NCBI GenBank assembly: GCA_040269895.1
Contig: CP158568.1
Span: 3,008,716 to 3,072,715, forward strand
Reading direction: 5' to 3'
DNA from: Ancalomicrobiaceae bacterium S20
Lineage (GTDB): Bacteria > Pseudomonadota > Alphaproteobacteria > Rhizobiales > Ancalomicrobiaceae
Length of the DNA stretch: 64,000 nt
The notes beneath the pieces were generated by a model. That model saw only the letters and a list, made by a program, of their open reading frames with translations, was not told where the DNA came from and searched no databases. The position numbers were made by a program, and so were the translations under genes. Shown here piece after piece: positions 1 to 9,187 of the stretch. The first letter of the stretch is position 1. Each line of letters begins with the position of its first letter.

Positions 1-1716
1 CCGAAGGGCTTCTTCCCGCTCGAGGACACCGGCCAGATCACCGCGCTGACGCAAGGGCCCGACGACGTCGCCTTCCCGGCCATGGTCGAGCGGCAGAACA
101 AGGTCGCCGACATCATCCGCCAGGACCCGGACGTGGTGAGCGTCATGTCGACGATCGGCGGCGGCTCGGTCGGCGCCAACCAGTCGACCGGCCGGTTCTA
201 CATCACGCTGAAGCCCAAGTCGGAAGGCCGCGCCTCGGCCGACCAGATCATCGCACGGCTGCGCAAGACCACCGCGCAGGTGCCGGGCATCAACACGTTC
301 TTCCAGTCGATCCAGAACATCAATCTCGGCGCGACCTCGTCGCGCGCGCTCTGGCAGTACACGCTGCAGTCCTCGGACTTCGACGAGCTGGTCGCGATCG
401 GTCCGAAGATGGAGAGCGCGATCCGGCAGATCGGCGGCGTCGTCGACGTCAACTCGGATCTGCAGATCCGCGGCCGTCAGGCCATGGTCGACATCGACCG
501 CGACAAGGCCTCCAAGCTCGGCCTGACCGTCGACAAGGTGCGCAGCCAGCTCTACTCGGCCTACGGCAGCCGGCAGGTGTCGACCATCTTCACCGACACC
601 GCCAGCTATCAGGTGATCCTGGAGGCGGCGAACCACTACACGACCGGCCCGGACCAGCTGCGCAAGCTCTCGATCAAGACGCCGTCCGGCCAGATCGTGC
701 CGCTCGACGCGGTCGCGACCGTGACCGAGCGCGCGGCGCCGACGCTGGTCACCCACAAGGGCCAGCTGCCGGCCGTGACGATCTCGTTCAACCTCGCGCC
801 CGGCAACTCGCTGTCGACCGCGGTGGATGCGATCAAGAAGATCGAGCAGGATATGAAGCTGCCGCAGACGGTGATCACCAGCTTCTCCGGCACGGCGCAG
901 TTCTATCAGGATGCGGTCGCCGGTCAGGGACTGCTCGTGTTCGCCGCGGTGCTGGTCATCTACATCGTGCTCGGCATTCTCTACGAGAGCTTCATCCATC
1001 CGATCACGATCCTGTCGGGCCTGCCGGCCGCCGGCATCGGCGCGCTCCTGACCCTGCAGGGCTTCTCGATGGACCTGTCGGTCATCGCGATGATCGGCGT
1101 GATCATGCTGATCGGCATCGTGAAGAAGAACGCGATCATGATCGTCGACTTCGCGGTCGAGCGCCGGCACGCAGGTCTCGGGGCGCGCGAGGCGGTCGAG
1201 GAGGCGTGCCTCCTGCGCTTCCGGCCGATCATGATGACCACCTTCGCCGCGATCCTCGGCACGTTGCCGATCGCGCTCGGCGTCGGCGCCGGTGCCGAAC
1301 TGCGCCAGCCGCTCGGCGTGGCGGTCGTCGGCGGCCTGATCGTCAGCCAGATCCTGACGCTCTACATGACGCCGGTGGTCTATCTGCTGCTCGACCGCTT
1401 CGTGTCCTCGGAGATGGCCGAGGAGGAGGACGATCAGTCGCACGCCCCGGCGCACAGCGACCAGATCGTCGCCGACGCACCGGCGGCCGAGGTGGTGGTC
1501 GCGTCCGTCGCGGCACCCTCGCAACAGGAGCCGCGGCCGCCGCTCTCGCACGCACCGGCACGGGCGCTCACCCCGACCGCGCCACAGAGCGCGCCGGCAA
1601 ACGACATTGCGCCGATCGCCGTCAGCGCGCCCTCGCCCGCACCGGCCCAGGCCAAGAACGACGCGCACGAAGGCGACAAGCCCGCGGAATCTACCATCCG
1701 GCAGGCGGCCGAATAG
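1..1716 (+). CDS. RND multidrug efflux pump, inner-membrane permease (5' partial)
   Basis: C-terminal half of a proton-driven resistance-nodulation-division transporter of the AcrB/MdtB-MdtC (HAE1) type, which works with a periplasmic adaptor and an outer-membrane channel. The frame is open from base 1, so the start and about 500 residues lie upstream. The visible part begins inside the first periplasmic loop with PKGFFPLEDTGQ, a typical HAE1 sequence, continues through the porter/docking domain, and ends in six hydrophobic segments (bases about 925-1410) that include the conserved GIVKKNAIMIVDFA stretch. After the last helix (LLDRF) there is an unusual tail of about 95 residues rich in Ala, Pro, Ser and acidic residues, which normal AcrB-like proteins lack. 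The adaptor gene is not in the window. Substrate is unknown. Confidence 0.93.
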   Translation, partial: PKGFFPLEDTGQITALTQGPDDVAFPAMVERQNKVADIIRQDPDVVSVMSTIGGGSVGANQSTGRFYITLKPKSEGRASADQIIARLRKTTAQVPGINTFFQSIQNINLGATSSRALWQYTLQSSDFDELVAIGPKMESAIRQIGGVVDVNSDLQIRGRQAMVDIDRDKASKLGLTVDKVRSQLYSAYGSRQVSTIFTDTASYQVILEAANHYTTGPDQLRKLSIKTPSGQIVPLDAVATVTERAAPTLVTHKGQLPAVTISFNLAPGNSLSTAVDAIKKIEQDMKLPQTVITSFSGTAQFYQDAVAGQGLLVFAAVLVIYIVLGILYESFIHPITILSGLPAAGIGALLTLQGFSMDLSVIAMIGVIMLIGIVKKNAIMIVDFAVERRHAGLGAREAVEEACLLRFRPIMMTTFAAILGTLPIALGVGAGAELRQPLGVAVVGGLIVSQILTLYMTPVVYLLLDRFVSSEMAEEEDDQSHAPAHSDQIVADAPAAEVVVASVAAPSQQEPRPPLSHAPARALTPTAPQSAPANDIAPIAVSAPSPAPAQAKNDAHEGDKPAESTIRQAAE

Positions 1717-1746
1717 CCTTCGGAGGTTCTGCAATCGAATGATCGC

Positions 1747-1784
1747 GAGCGCGCGGACGGCACCGTCCGCGCGCTCGGTCTTTT
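1747..1784 (+). terminator. Rho-independent terminator after the RND gene
   Basis: A perfect 14-base inverted repeat (1747-1760 with 1763-1776), almost without a loop, is followed by GGTCTTTT. It sits 30 bases after the RND stop codon. Confidence 0.85.
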
Positions 1785-2082
1785 CAGCGCTCCGGGTCGC
1801 TTAACGTCGGTCGCGCCCTCCTCCGTGTCATTTCTGCCGAGGCGCTGAAATCTTCGCTGCGTTGCCTTGACCACGCCGCTTTCACATAACATCTGGCGAC
1901 TGTCGGTGGCCCCGCGCCATCGCGCCGCTTTCCCCGGCCCGCCGGATCCGTCACCATTTCGATGCACCCGTCCCGACGCTTTGCGCATGCCTTTGCGTGA
2001 GCGACTGCGGTCCGGTTTTGTTTGGTCGCAGCCCGTTCGCCGGGCTCGCGACGCCCAGCCATGTTTCGAGGGAGCCCGCCCC

Positions 2083-3915
2083 ATGGCCGTCGACGCCGCT
2101 TCGCCTGCCGTCGCCTTCCTGCAGCCGCTGATCCTGATCGGAGCGGCGGTGATCATGGTGCCGGTGTTCCGGCGGCTCGGGCTCGGGTCGATCCTCGGCT
2201 ATCTGGCGGCGGGTATCGCGATCGGGCCTTCGGCGCTCAAGCTGTTCGGCTTCGGCGGCGAGATCATGCATGTCGCCGAGCTCGGCATCGTGATGTTCCT
2301 GTTCCTGATCGGGCTCGAGCTGAAGCCGTCGCGGCTGTGGTCGCTGCGCCATGTGATCTTCGGCCTCGGCGGCGCGCAGATCCTGGCGACCGCGGCGCTC
2401 GGCACGCTGGTCGGCGTGTTCGGCTTCAACGCGCCCTGGCGCGGCGCGCTGATCGTCGCCTTCGGCATGGCCCTGTCCTCGACCGCGCTCGCCATGCAGA
2501 CGCTCGAGGAAAAGGGCGAGGTGCGCACCGACTACGGCGAGAAGGCCTTCGGCATCCTGCTCATGCAGGACCTCGCCATCGTGCCGCTGCTCGCGCTCGT
2601 CACCCTGCTCTCCCCTGTCGAAAAGCCCGGCGGCGACGGCATCCTGCTCGCGATCGCCGAAATGGTGGTCGCGGTCGGCGGCATCGTCGTGGCCGGCCGC
2701 TATCTGCTCAATCCGCTGTTCCGCGTGCTCGCCTCGGCCGGCGCGCGCGAGATCATGACGGCAGCGGCGCTGTTCGTGGTGATCGGCGCGGCGAGCCTCG
2801 TCGCGCTGGCCGGGCTGTCGATGGCGACCGGCGCGTTCCTCGCCGGCGTGCTGCTGGCGGAATCGAACTTCCGCCACCAGCTCGAGGCCGACATCGAGCC
2901 GTTCCGCGGCCTGCTGATGGGCCTGTTCTTCATGTCGGTCGGCATGACGGTCGATCCCAACGTCATCGTCGACCAATGGGCGCGCGTGCTCGCGGGCGTC
3001 ATCGCCGTCGTCGGCATCAAGGTCGCCGTGACCTATGCGCTGATGCGCGCCACCCGCAACGACCACGACGACGCGATCCGGGTCGCGCTCCTGCTCGCGC
3101 AGGGCGGCGAATTCGGCTTCGTGCTCTACGCCAACGGCGTCGCGGCCGACATCATCAAGGACACCGACGCCTCGCTGCTCGTCGCCGTCGTGACGCTGTC
3201 GATGGCGGTGACGCCGCTCCTGGTCGCGCTGGCGCCGCGGCTGATGAAGCGACAGGCCGAAGAGGAGATCCAGGAGGATTTCACCGAGGCGCAGGGCTCC
3301 GTGCTGATGATCGGCTTCGGCCGTTTCGGTCAGGTCGTGTCGCAGCTTCTCAACGCCGAGGGCATCGACGTCACCGCGATCGACAACGACCCGGAGATGA
3401 TCCGCGCCGCAGGCCGGTTCGGCTTCAAGGTCTATTACGGCGACGGCACGCGGCTCGACGTGCTGCGCGCCGCCGGCGCGGAGAACGCCAAGCTGATAGC
3501 GATCACCACCGACAAGAGCGACACGACAAACCGCGTCGTCGACCTGATCAAGAGCGAGTTCCCGCTCGCCAAGGTCTACGCGCGCTCGTTCGACCGCCGG
3601 CACACGCTGGAATTGCTCGGCCGCAACGTCGACTACCAGATCCGCGAGACCTACGAATCCGCCATCGCCTTCGGCCGCGCCTCGCTCGAGGAGCTCGGCC
3701 TGTCGCCGGAGCGTACCGCGGAGATCGAGGACGACGTCCGGCGCCGCGACATGACCCGGCTCACGCTGCAGCAGGCCGAGGGCATCATGGCCGGCACGCC
3801 GATCCTGCAGCGGCCGACGCCGAAGGCGCCGACGCCGGAGCCGCTCACCCAGCCGAAGCGCTCGCCCAAGGCGCTCAACCGCGAGAGCGAGGACCTGACC
3901 AAGGTCGTCGACTGA
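2083..3915 (+). CDS. Monovalent cation:proton antiporter, KefB/KefC (CPA2) type
   Basis: A 610-residue K+ (or Na+)/H+ antiporter of the CPA2 family. Residues about 10-390 form the multi-helix Na+/H+ exchanger domain. From residue 407 a TrkA-N (RCK) domain starts with the Rossmann motif GFGRFG, which binds NAD(H) and gates the channel. The C-terminal about 80 residues are polar and Pro/Lys rich. The frame is open from 1867, but the first 72 codons look like untranslated leader (Pro/Arg-rich, no helix). The ATG at 2083 is preceded by GAGGGAG and is followed directly by the first membrane helix, so I place the start there. In enteric bacteria this family protects against electrophiles under glutathione control. 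That role is not shown by the sequence here. Confidence 0.9.
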   Translation: MAVDAASPAVAFLQPLILIGAAVIMVPVFRRLGLGSILGYLAAGIAIGPSALKLFGFGGEIMHVAELGIVMFLFLIGLELKPSRLWSLRHVIFGLGGAQILATAALGTLVGVFGFNAPWRGALIVAFGMALSSTALAMQTLEEKGEVRTDYGEKAFGILLMQDLAIVPLLALVTLLSPVEKPGGDGILLAIAEMVVAVGGIVVAGRYLLNPLFRVLASAGAREIMTAAALFVVIGAASLVALAGLSMATGAFLAGVLLAESNFRHQLEADIEPFRGLLMGLFFMSVGMTVDPNVIVDQWARVLAGVIAVVGIKVAVTYALMRATRNDHDDAIRVALLLAQGGEFGFVLYANGVAADIIKDTDASLLVAVVTLSMAVTPLLVALAPRLMKRQAEEEIQEDFTEAQGSVLMIGFGRFGQVVSQLLNAEGIDVTAIDNDPEMIRAAGRFGFKVYYGDGTRLDVLRAAGAENAKLIAITTDKSDTTNRVVDLIKSEFPLAKVYARSFDRRHTLELLGRNVDYQIRETYESAIAFGRASLEELGLSPERTAEIEDDVRRRDMTRLTLQQAEGIMAGTPILQRPTPKAPTPEPLTQPKRSPKALNRESEDLTKVVD

Positions 3916-4115
3916 GCCATGCCGTGACCGAGACCCCGCGTTGTGGAGAACGGCGCGGCGGGGTTATCGCAGACGTTTTCTGTTGCCGGAGGGCAACAAT
4001 GTCAGCTCCGGCACAGGTTTTCTGCGCCCTGCGAGCTCCCGAGGCCGGAGAATGGCGGAAACGCGGCCGCATCGTGATAGAGTCTGATTCGTCTAGCCTT
4101 TTGGGGGATTACGAC

Positions 4116-4223
4116 ATGAAGATCGTTCGCATTGCTCTCGTCGCCGTCGTCGCCGCCGCCGGTCTCTCGGTCGCTGGTTGCGCGAAGGCCCCGGCTCCGG
4201 CGCCGGCGGTCGTGAAGGGCTGA
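4116..4223 (+). CDS. Small entericidin-like lipoprotein (35 aa)
   Basis: A tiny ORF, too short for most gene callers. The protein starts MKIVRIALVAVVAAAG, a charged start plus hydrophobic segment, and reaches a lipobox LSVAGC with the acylated Cys at residue 22, leaving a mature peptide of only 14 residues (CAKAPAPAPAVVKG). GGGGGA lies about seven bases before the ATG, and a strong terminator follows at 4271-4306, so it looks like its own short transcript. Size and layout resemble entericidin-type small lipoproteins, but there is no clear similarity that fixes a function. I infer a secreted, lipid-anchored peptide of unknown role. Confidence 0.7.
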   Translation: MKIVRIALVAVVAAAGLSVAGCAKAPAPAPAVVKG

Positions 4224-4270
4224 TTGGATCAGACCTTCTACCGACCGAAAGTCGGGTGTATTTGAGTTCG

Positions 4271-4306
4271 AACGGCATCGACGCCTCGTCGATGCCGTTT
4301 CGCTTT
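4271..4306 (+). terminator. Rho-independent terminator after the small lipoprotein
   Basis: Perfect 13-bp stem (4271-4283 with 4287-4299), loop CCT, followed by TCGCTTTT. It supports a separate short transcript for the 35-residue lipoprotein. Confidence 0.85.
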
Positions 4307-4365
4307 TCAGGCCGGCCCGCCGCGAGGCGTGCGCCGGCCGATCGATGCCCCCCGGAGCGGATCCC

Positions 4366-5745
4366 ATGTCGACGCCGACGAAAAACGGCCCCGCCGGCCT
4401 CGCGCCGCTGACGACGGGCTCGGTCATGCGCCATGTCATCGTCATGTCGGCGACCGGCTGGATCGGGCTCGTCGCGATTTTCGTGGTCGATTTCCTGAAC
4501 CTGTTCTACATCGCCCAGCTCGGGCAGCAGGAACTGGCGGCCGCGATCGGCTATTCCGGCGCGATTCTGTTCTTCCTGCTGTCCTTCGCGATCGGCATCA
4601 CCATCGCCGGGACCGCCCTGGTCGCGCGTGCGCTCGGCGCCGGCAGGCCCGACGACGCGTGCCGGCTGGCGGCCTCGAGCCTCGTCTACATGGGCGGCTT
4701 CATCGGCGTGATCACGCTCTTGCTGTGGCCGTTGCTCGGTGAGGCGCTGACGCTGCTCGGCGCGACCGGCATCACCCACGGCATCGCGATGGACTTCCTG
4801 CGCATCGTGCTGCCGGCGATGCCGCTGCTCGCGGTCGGCATGGCGCTGTCGGGCGTGCTGCGCGCGGCCGGCGACGCCCGCCGCGCCATGCACGTGACGC
4901 TCGCCGGCGGGCTCACCACGGCGGTGCTCGATCCGCTGTTCATCTTCGGCTTCGGTCTCGGCATCACCGGCGCGGCGATCGCGACGATCCTGTCGCGGGT
5001 GGTGCTGTTCTGGGTCGGCTGGCACGGCGCGGTCACGGTCCACAAGCTGGTCGCCCGGCCGCGGCTAGCGGATCTCATCACCGACGCCAGGCCGCTGTCG
5101 GCGATCGCGGTCCCGGCGATCCTGACCAATGTGGCGACGCCGGTCGCCAATGCGGTCGTGACCGCGGCGATCGCGCGCTTCGGCGACAGCGCGGTCGCCG
5201 GCTATGCGGTGATCGACCGGCTGATCCCGCTCGCCTTCGGCGGCCTCTTCGCGCTCTCCGGCGCGGTCGGGCCGATCCTCGGCCAGAACCTCGGCGCCCG
5301 GCTCTACGACCGGGTCCGCCGCACGCTGACCGACTGCCTGATCGTCACGACGATCTATACGATCGCGGTCTGGGCCGGGCTGTTCCTGCTCGCCGACCAT
5401 GTCGCGGCCGTGTTCGGCGTCACCGGTGAAGGCGCGGAACTGGTCCGGTTCTTCTGCCGGATCTCGGCTGGCAGCTTCATCTTCGTCGGTGCGCTGTTCG
5501 TCGCCAACGCCTCGTTCAACAATCTCGGCTTCCCGATGATGTCGACGGTGTTCAACTGGGGCCGTGCGACGATCGGCACCATGCCGTTCGTCTGGATCGG
5601 GGCGGCGCATGCCGGCGCGATCGGTGCAGCGGGCGGCTTCGCGCTCGGCTCGGTCGTCTTCGGCGCGCTGGCCGTGGTCTACGCCTATCGGGTGGTCGGC
5701 CGGATCGGCGCTCCCGCCGCGACGACGTCGCAGCGCGGCGGCTGA
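4366..5745 (+). CDS. MATE family efflux transporter
   Basis: A 459-residue multidrug/toxin extrusion (MATE, NorM/DinF-like) inner-membrane transporter that exports small molecules in exchange for H+ or Na+. The hydrophobicity pattern fits twelve helices in two related halves, and each half carries the family's Gly/Ala-rich signature (for example ALARALGAGRPDDA and PILGQNLGARLYD). An in-frame ATG exists at 4345, but GGAGCGG lies just upstream of the ATG at 4366, whose product starts MSTPTKNG, so the later start is preferred. It stands alone between the small-lipoprotein terminator and the DUF2093 gene. Substrate not predictable. Confidence 0.9.
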   Translation: MSTPTKNGPAGLAPLTTGSVMRHVIVMSATGWIGLVAIFVVDFLNLFYIAQLGQQELAAAIGYSGAILFFLLSFAIGITIAGTALVARALGAGRPDDACRLAASSLVYMGGFIGVITLLLWPLLGEALTLLGATGITHGIAMDFLRIVLPAMPLLAVGMALSGVLRAAGDARRAMHVTLAGGLTTAVLDPLFIFGFGLGITGAAIATILSRVVLFWVGWHGAVTVHKLVARPRLADLITDARPLSAIAVPAILTNVATPVANAVVTAAIARFGDSAVAGYAVIDRLIPLAFGGLFALSGAVGPILGQNLGARLYDRVRRTLTDCLIVTTIYTIAVWAGLFLLADHVAAVFGVTGEGAELVRFFCRISAGSFIFVGALFVANASFNNLGFPMMSTVFNWGRATIGTMPFVWIGAAHAGAIGAAGGFALGSVVFGALAVVYAYRVVGRIGAPAATTSQRGG

Positions 5746-5828
5746 TCGGCGCGGGGGCAACCCGGATCTGGCGCAAGCGGCCGCCGGGGTCTACATTGGC
5801 CGGATAACACGGGAACACCTGACATCTC

Positions 5829-6053
5829 ATGATGAACCGCTACGAAAACCCGCGCTCCGGTGGCGAGGCGCGCATCCGCTATCTCGACGGCGACTATCAG
5901 ATCCTCTCGCCGGGCGCCTTCGTGCGCTGCGCCGTCACCGGTCTGCCGATCGCGGTCGACGAGCTCAAATACTGGAGCGTCGAGCGCCAGGAGGCCTATA
6001 TCGACGCCGCCTCGTCGCTGAAGCGCCATCAGGAAGCGCTGCGCGGGTTCTGA
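5829..6053 (+). CDS. DUF2093 domain protein
   Basis: A 74-residue soluble protein matching the DUF2093 family (as remembered, PF09866), which is confined to alphaproteobacteria and commonly lies beside lpxK. The sequence has a compact conserved core (IRYLDGDYQILSPGAFVRC, GLPIAVDELKYW, QEAYIDAA). The phrase CAVTGLPI suggests a small fold, but a single Cys cannot form a zinc knuckle alone. It converges on lpxK and the two coding regions overlap by 25 bases at their 3' ends (6029-6053). Function unknown. The constant neighbourhood suggests a link with lipid A-Kdo synthesis. Confidence 0.85.
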   Translation: MMNRYENPRSGGEARIRYLDGDYQILSPGAFVRCAVTGLPIAVDELKYWSVERQEAYIDAASSLKRHQEALRGF

Positions 6054-7072
6054 TCCGGGCTTTTTTCGGCAAGCGCGGCGAGCCGCGACCTTATCGGCGC
6101 CTCATCGGCAAATACGAGATCGACGGCGAAAACCGCGCTCGCCGCCTTCAGGCGCGCGAGCGGGCCATCGGCGGCATGCGCGAGCCGCGCGGCGTCCTTC
6201 TCGGTCGTGACGATCGCCAAGCCTTCACGCTCGGCCAGGGCGAGGATCGAGGCGGCTTCGGCGTCGCGCATGGCCATGTGATCGGCATAGGCGCGGAAGT
6301 GCACCACCTCGGCGCCGGCGCGGGCGAGCGAGGCGGCGAATTTCTCCGGTCGGCCGATGCCGGCGAAGGCCAGCACGCGCCGCCCGGCGACCTGTTCCGG
6401 CGCGCGCGGCTCGAGGCGCGCCGAGACGACGGAGAGGCCCCGATCGCTCGCCATGCGGCGCAGCGCGGCGGACCGGTCGGTCTCGCCGTCGCCGCCGTCG
6501 AGATCGACGATCAGGCCGGCGCGGTCGAGCTGGACAGCGAGCGGTGCCCGGAGCGGACCGGCGGGCAGCGTCAGGCCGTTGCCGATCCCGTAGGCACGAT
6601 CGACCACCAGCACGGCGAGATCGGTGCCGATGCGATTGCTCTGGAACCCATCGTCGAGCAGCGCGAGGTCCGTGCCGGCCGCGACCGCGGCCGCGACGCC
6701 GGCGGGGCGGTCCTTGGCGACGAAGACCGGCGCATCGCGGGCAAGCAGCAGCGGCTCGTCGCCGACCTCGTGAGCGCCGTGCAACGCCGGGTCGACCTCG
6801 ACCGGACCGGCGAGCCGGCCGCCGTAGCCGCGCGAAACGACGGCCGGGCGGGCGCCGAGCTCTTTCGCGATCCGGACCAGCGCGCGCACGGTCGGCGTCT
6901 TGCCGGCGCCGCCGGCGGTCAGGTTGCCGACCACGACGGTCGGCACCGGAGCCCGAAAGTCCGGCACCCGCCGCAGCCGCGCGGCGGCGACCGCGCCATA
7001 GAGCGCGGCGACCGGCCGGAGCCATGCCGCCCATCCCCCGCGCTCGGTCCAGAATGCGGGGGCGCGGCTCAT
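6029..7072 (-). CDS. lpxK: Tetraacyldisaccharide 4'-kinase LpxK
   Basis: A 347-residue membrane-associated kinase that phosphorylates the 4' position of the lipid A disaccharide with ATP to give lipid IVA. An N-terminal hydrophobic/amphipathic stretch is followed by the Walker A-like P-loop GNLTAGGAGKTP (residues 49-60). Conserved family segments follow: SRGYGG, GDEPLLLA, LLDDGFQ and a TTEKDAARL motif. The length is typical. The ATG overlaps the waaA stop by four bases (7069-7072), so the two are translationally coupled. The 3' end overlaps the convergent DUF2093 gene. Confidence 0.95.
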   Translation of the reverse strand: MSRAPAFWTERGGWAAWLRPVAALYGAVAAARLRRVPDFRAPVPTVVVGNLTAGGAGKTPTVRALVRIAKELGARPAVVSRGYGGRLAGPVEVDPALHGAHEVGDEPLLLARDAPVFVAKDRPAGVAAAVAAGTDLALLDDGFQSNRIGTDLAVLVVDRAYGIGNGLTLPAGPLRAPLAVQLDRAGLIVDLDGGDGETDRSAALRRMASDRGLSVVSARLEPRAPEQVAGRRVLAFAGIGRPEKFAASLARAGAEVVHFRAYADHMAMRDAEAASILALAEREGLAIVTTEKDAARLAHAADGPLARLKAASAVFAVDLVFADEAPIRSRLAALAEKSPDQNPRSAS

Positions 7073-8445
7073 GGTCCGGCTCCCGGCCCTGCGCCTGACC
7101 TTGCGCCTGACCTTGCTCCGGGCAGAATGCCGGGCTGGGCGACCACCGATGCCGCATCGGCGGCCAAGGCGCGCACGATCAGCGGATCGAGACTGGCGAG
7201 GGTCCGATCCAGCACACCGGCCGAGCGTTCGACCACCGCATGGGCGCGGTTGGCGATCGCCGCCGCCTCGACCGGATCGGCGAGCAGGCGTCCGATCGCC
7301 TCGGCGAGTTCGGCCGGGTCCTGCACCATCACGGAGGCGTCGGCTTCGCGCAGCCCGTCGTAGATCTCGGTCGCGTTGCCGACGTTCGGACCGTGCACGA
7401 TGGCGACGCCGACGAGGCCGGGCTCGATCGGATTATGACCGCCGATCGGTGCCAGCGAACCGCCGAGGAAGGTGACGGCCGCGAGCCGGAACACCAGGCC
7501 CATCTCGCCGATCGTGTCGCAGAGATAGACGTCGGTCTCCGGCCCGGGCGTCTCGCCGGCCGAACGCAGCGCGACGCGCAGGCCGCGGGCGCGGAATTCG
7601 GTCAGGATCTCGTCGCGCCGGCCGGGATGGCGCGGCGCGACGATGGTCAGTAGACCGGGGAACCGCTCGGCGAGCCGCAAGTGCGCGTCCGCCGCCGCCG
7701 CCTCCTCGCGGGCATGGGTGCTCGCGGCGACCCAGCGCGGGCGGTCGCCGATCTGGGCTGCGAGCGTGTCCAGTTCGGCGCGGTCGACCGACAGCAGCCG
7801 GCCGTCGAACTTCAGATTGCCGGCGGTGAACACCGGCCGGGCGCCGAGGCCGCGCAGGCGCTCGGCGTCGGCCTCCGATTGGGCCAGCACCAGCGCGAGC
7901 CGGCCGAAGATCGATCGCGCGAACGACGGCAGGTGGCCCCAGCGCCGGGCCGAGCGCTCCGACATGCGCGCGTTGACCAGCACCTGCGGGATGCCGCGCT
8001 CGCAGAGTTCGAGCACGGTGACCGGCCAGATCTCCGACTCGACGAAAACCGCCAGCGACGGCCGCCAATGGTCGAGGAAGCGCGAGACGTAAGGCGCGAG
8101 ATCGACCGGCACATACTGATGGATCGCGCGGTTCGGCAGGCGTGCGGCGGCAATCTCGGCCGAGGCGACCGTGCCGGAGGTCATGACCACGACGAAGCCG
8201 CGCGCGATCAGCCGCTCGACCAGCGTGATCACCGACATGGTCTCGCCGACGCTCGCCGCGTGGACCCAGGCGATCGGCTCGTCAGGACGCGCGAGCGGCG
8301 AACGGCCGAGCCGCTCGGAGCCGCGGCGGGCATCCTCCTTGCCGCGCCTGAGACGCGCGCCGAGGACCAGCCGGGCGGCGGGGGCGAGCACGAACCCGAG
8401 GCGGCGCCAAAGGCGCAGGGCGGCTTCCGCCGTGCGATCACCCAT
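7069..8445 (-). CDS. waaA: 3-deoxy-D-manno-octulosonic-acid (Kdo) transferase WaaA/KdtA
   Basis: A GT30 glycosyltransferase of 458 residues that adds Kdo from CMP-Kdo to lipid IVA at the cytoplasmic face of the inner membrane. It has an N-terminal membrane-anchoring segment, then the family motifs WVHAASVGE, FVESEIWP, NARMSERS, and late in the protein FLGGSLAPIGGHNPIEP. The frame is open further upstream, but the ATG at 8445 has GGAGCG before it and overlaps the upstream acyltransferase stop by eight bases, which is the expected operon geometry. The extreme C terminus carries an extra repetitive tail (GARSGARSGAGPGAGP) encoded by a 12-base tandem repeat, so the protein is a little longer than usual. 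It is part of the ABC transporter-DUF374-waaA-lpxK operon. Confidence 0.94.
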   Translation of the reverse strand: MGDRTAEAALRLWRRLGFVLAPAARLVLGARLRRGKEDARRGSERLGRSPLARPDEPIAWVHAASVGETMSVITLVERLIARGFVVVMTSGTVASAEIAAARLPNRAIHQYVPVDLAPYVSRFLDHWRPSLAVFVESEIWPVTVLELCERGIPQVLVNARMSERSARRWGHLPSFARSIFGRLALVLAQSEADAERLRGLGARPVFTAGNLKFDGRLLSVDRAELDTLAAQIGDRPRWVAASTHAREEAAAADAHLRLAERFPGLLTIVAPRHPGRRDEILTEFRARGLRVALRSAGETPGPETDVYLCDTIGEMGLVFRLAAVTFLGGSLAPIGGHNPIEPGLVGVAIVHGPNVGNATEIYDGLREADASVMVQDPAELAEAIGRLLADPVEAAAIANRAHAVVERSAGVLDRTLASLDPLIVRALAADAASVVAQPGILPGARSGARSGAGPGAGP

Positions 8446-9187
8446 CGCGGCGCTCCGCGATGGCATAGGCACGCGCCGTAACCCGATTGAGCCCATCCTC
8501 GACCGCCTTGCGCGCCGCCTCGGTGGCGGCGGAATCGGCATCGGCCGGGACCGAGATCGGATCGCCGAACACGATCGCGACCCGGCCGAACGGCAGGTTG
8601 ACGACCGACTTGTCCCAGGTGCTCTCCAGCCGGATATAGCGACCGGTCGCGATGGCGACCGGCACGATCGGACGGCCGGACTTCTTGGCGATCAGCATGA
8701 TGCCGTCGCTGGCGACGCGCGGACGGCCCTTCGGCACGTCGGCAGTCAGGGCGACGAAGCGGCCTTCCTGCACCGCGGAGATCGCGGCGAGCGCGCCCTT
8801 GATGCCGCCGCGCCGGAGCGTGTTGCCATTATCGTGGCGATCGGCCCGCGCGGTGTCCTCGCGCGCGCCCTTGGAGCCCCCCGAAGCGCGGATCGCCGAG
8901 ATGCCGAGCTTCTCGGCCAGCACCGCAGCGAAATCGCCGTCGCCGGAACGCGAGATCATGGCGGTGACGTCCATGTTCTCGCGGTTCACGAAGGGCATCA
9001 TGAAATGCTCGCCGTGCCACATGGCGATCACCACGCCGGGGCCGAGACGACGCAGCCGGTCGTAGGCGTCGGCGGGCTCGACGATCTTCGGCCCGGTCGC
9101 GTGGACGAGCCGGTAGTAGCCGGCGGCGATCTCGGCCAGGAAGCGGCGGAAGCCGCGCGAGCGCGTGATGCGCTTCAGGAGCCCCAT
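8438..9187 (-). CDS. Lysophospholipid acyltransferase family protein (DUF374)
   Basis: A 249-residue protein of the DUF374 acyltransferase group, distantly related to PlsC/LpxL. The motifs visible are AMWHGEHFMMPF (the family's equivalent of the acyltransferase His box), RASGGSKGAREDTA, LTADVPKGRPR and GRPIVPVAIATGRYIRL. It probably transfers an acyl chain onto a lipid or lipid A-type acceptor at the inner membrane. The exact substrate is not deducible. Its ATG shares one base with the stop codon of the upstream ABC transporter (TGATG), and its stop overlaps waaA, so it is translated within a lipid A-related operon. Confidence 0.88.
   Translation of the reverse strand: MGLLKRITRSRGFRRFLAEIAAGYYRLVHATGPKIVEPADAYDRLRRLGPGVVIAMWHGEHFMMPFVNRENMDVTAMISRSGDGDFAAVLAEKLGISAIRASGGSKGAREDTARADRHDNGNTLRRGGIKGALAAISAVQEGRFVALTADVPKGRPRVASDGIMLIAKKSGRPIVPVAIATGRYIRLESTWDKSVVNLPFGRVAIVFGDPISVPADADSAATEAARKAVEDGLNRVTARAYAIAERRDG

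Noticed and set aside
1951..3603. A minus-strand ORF of 550 codons over the antiporter gene
   Set aside because: Antisense shadow of the KefB-type gene, with low-complexity Arg/Asp/His composition.
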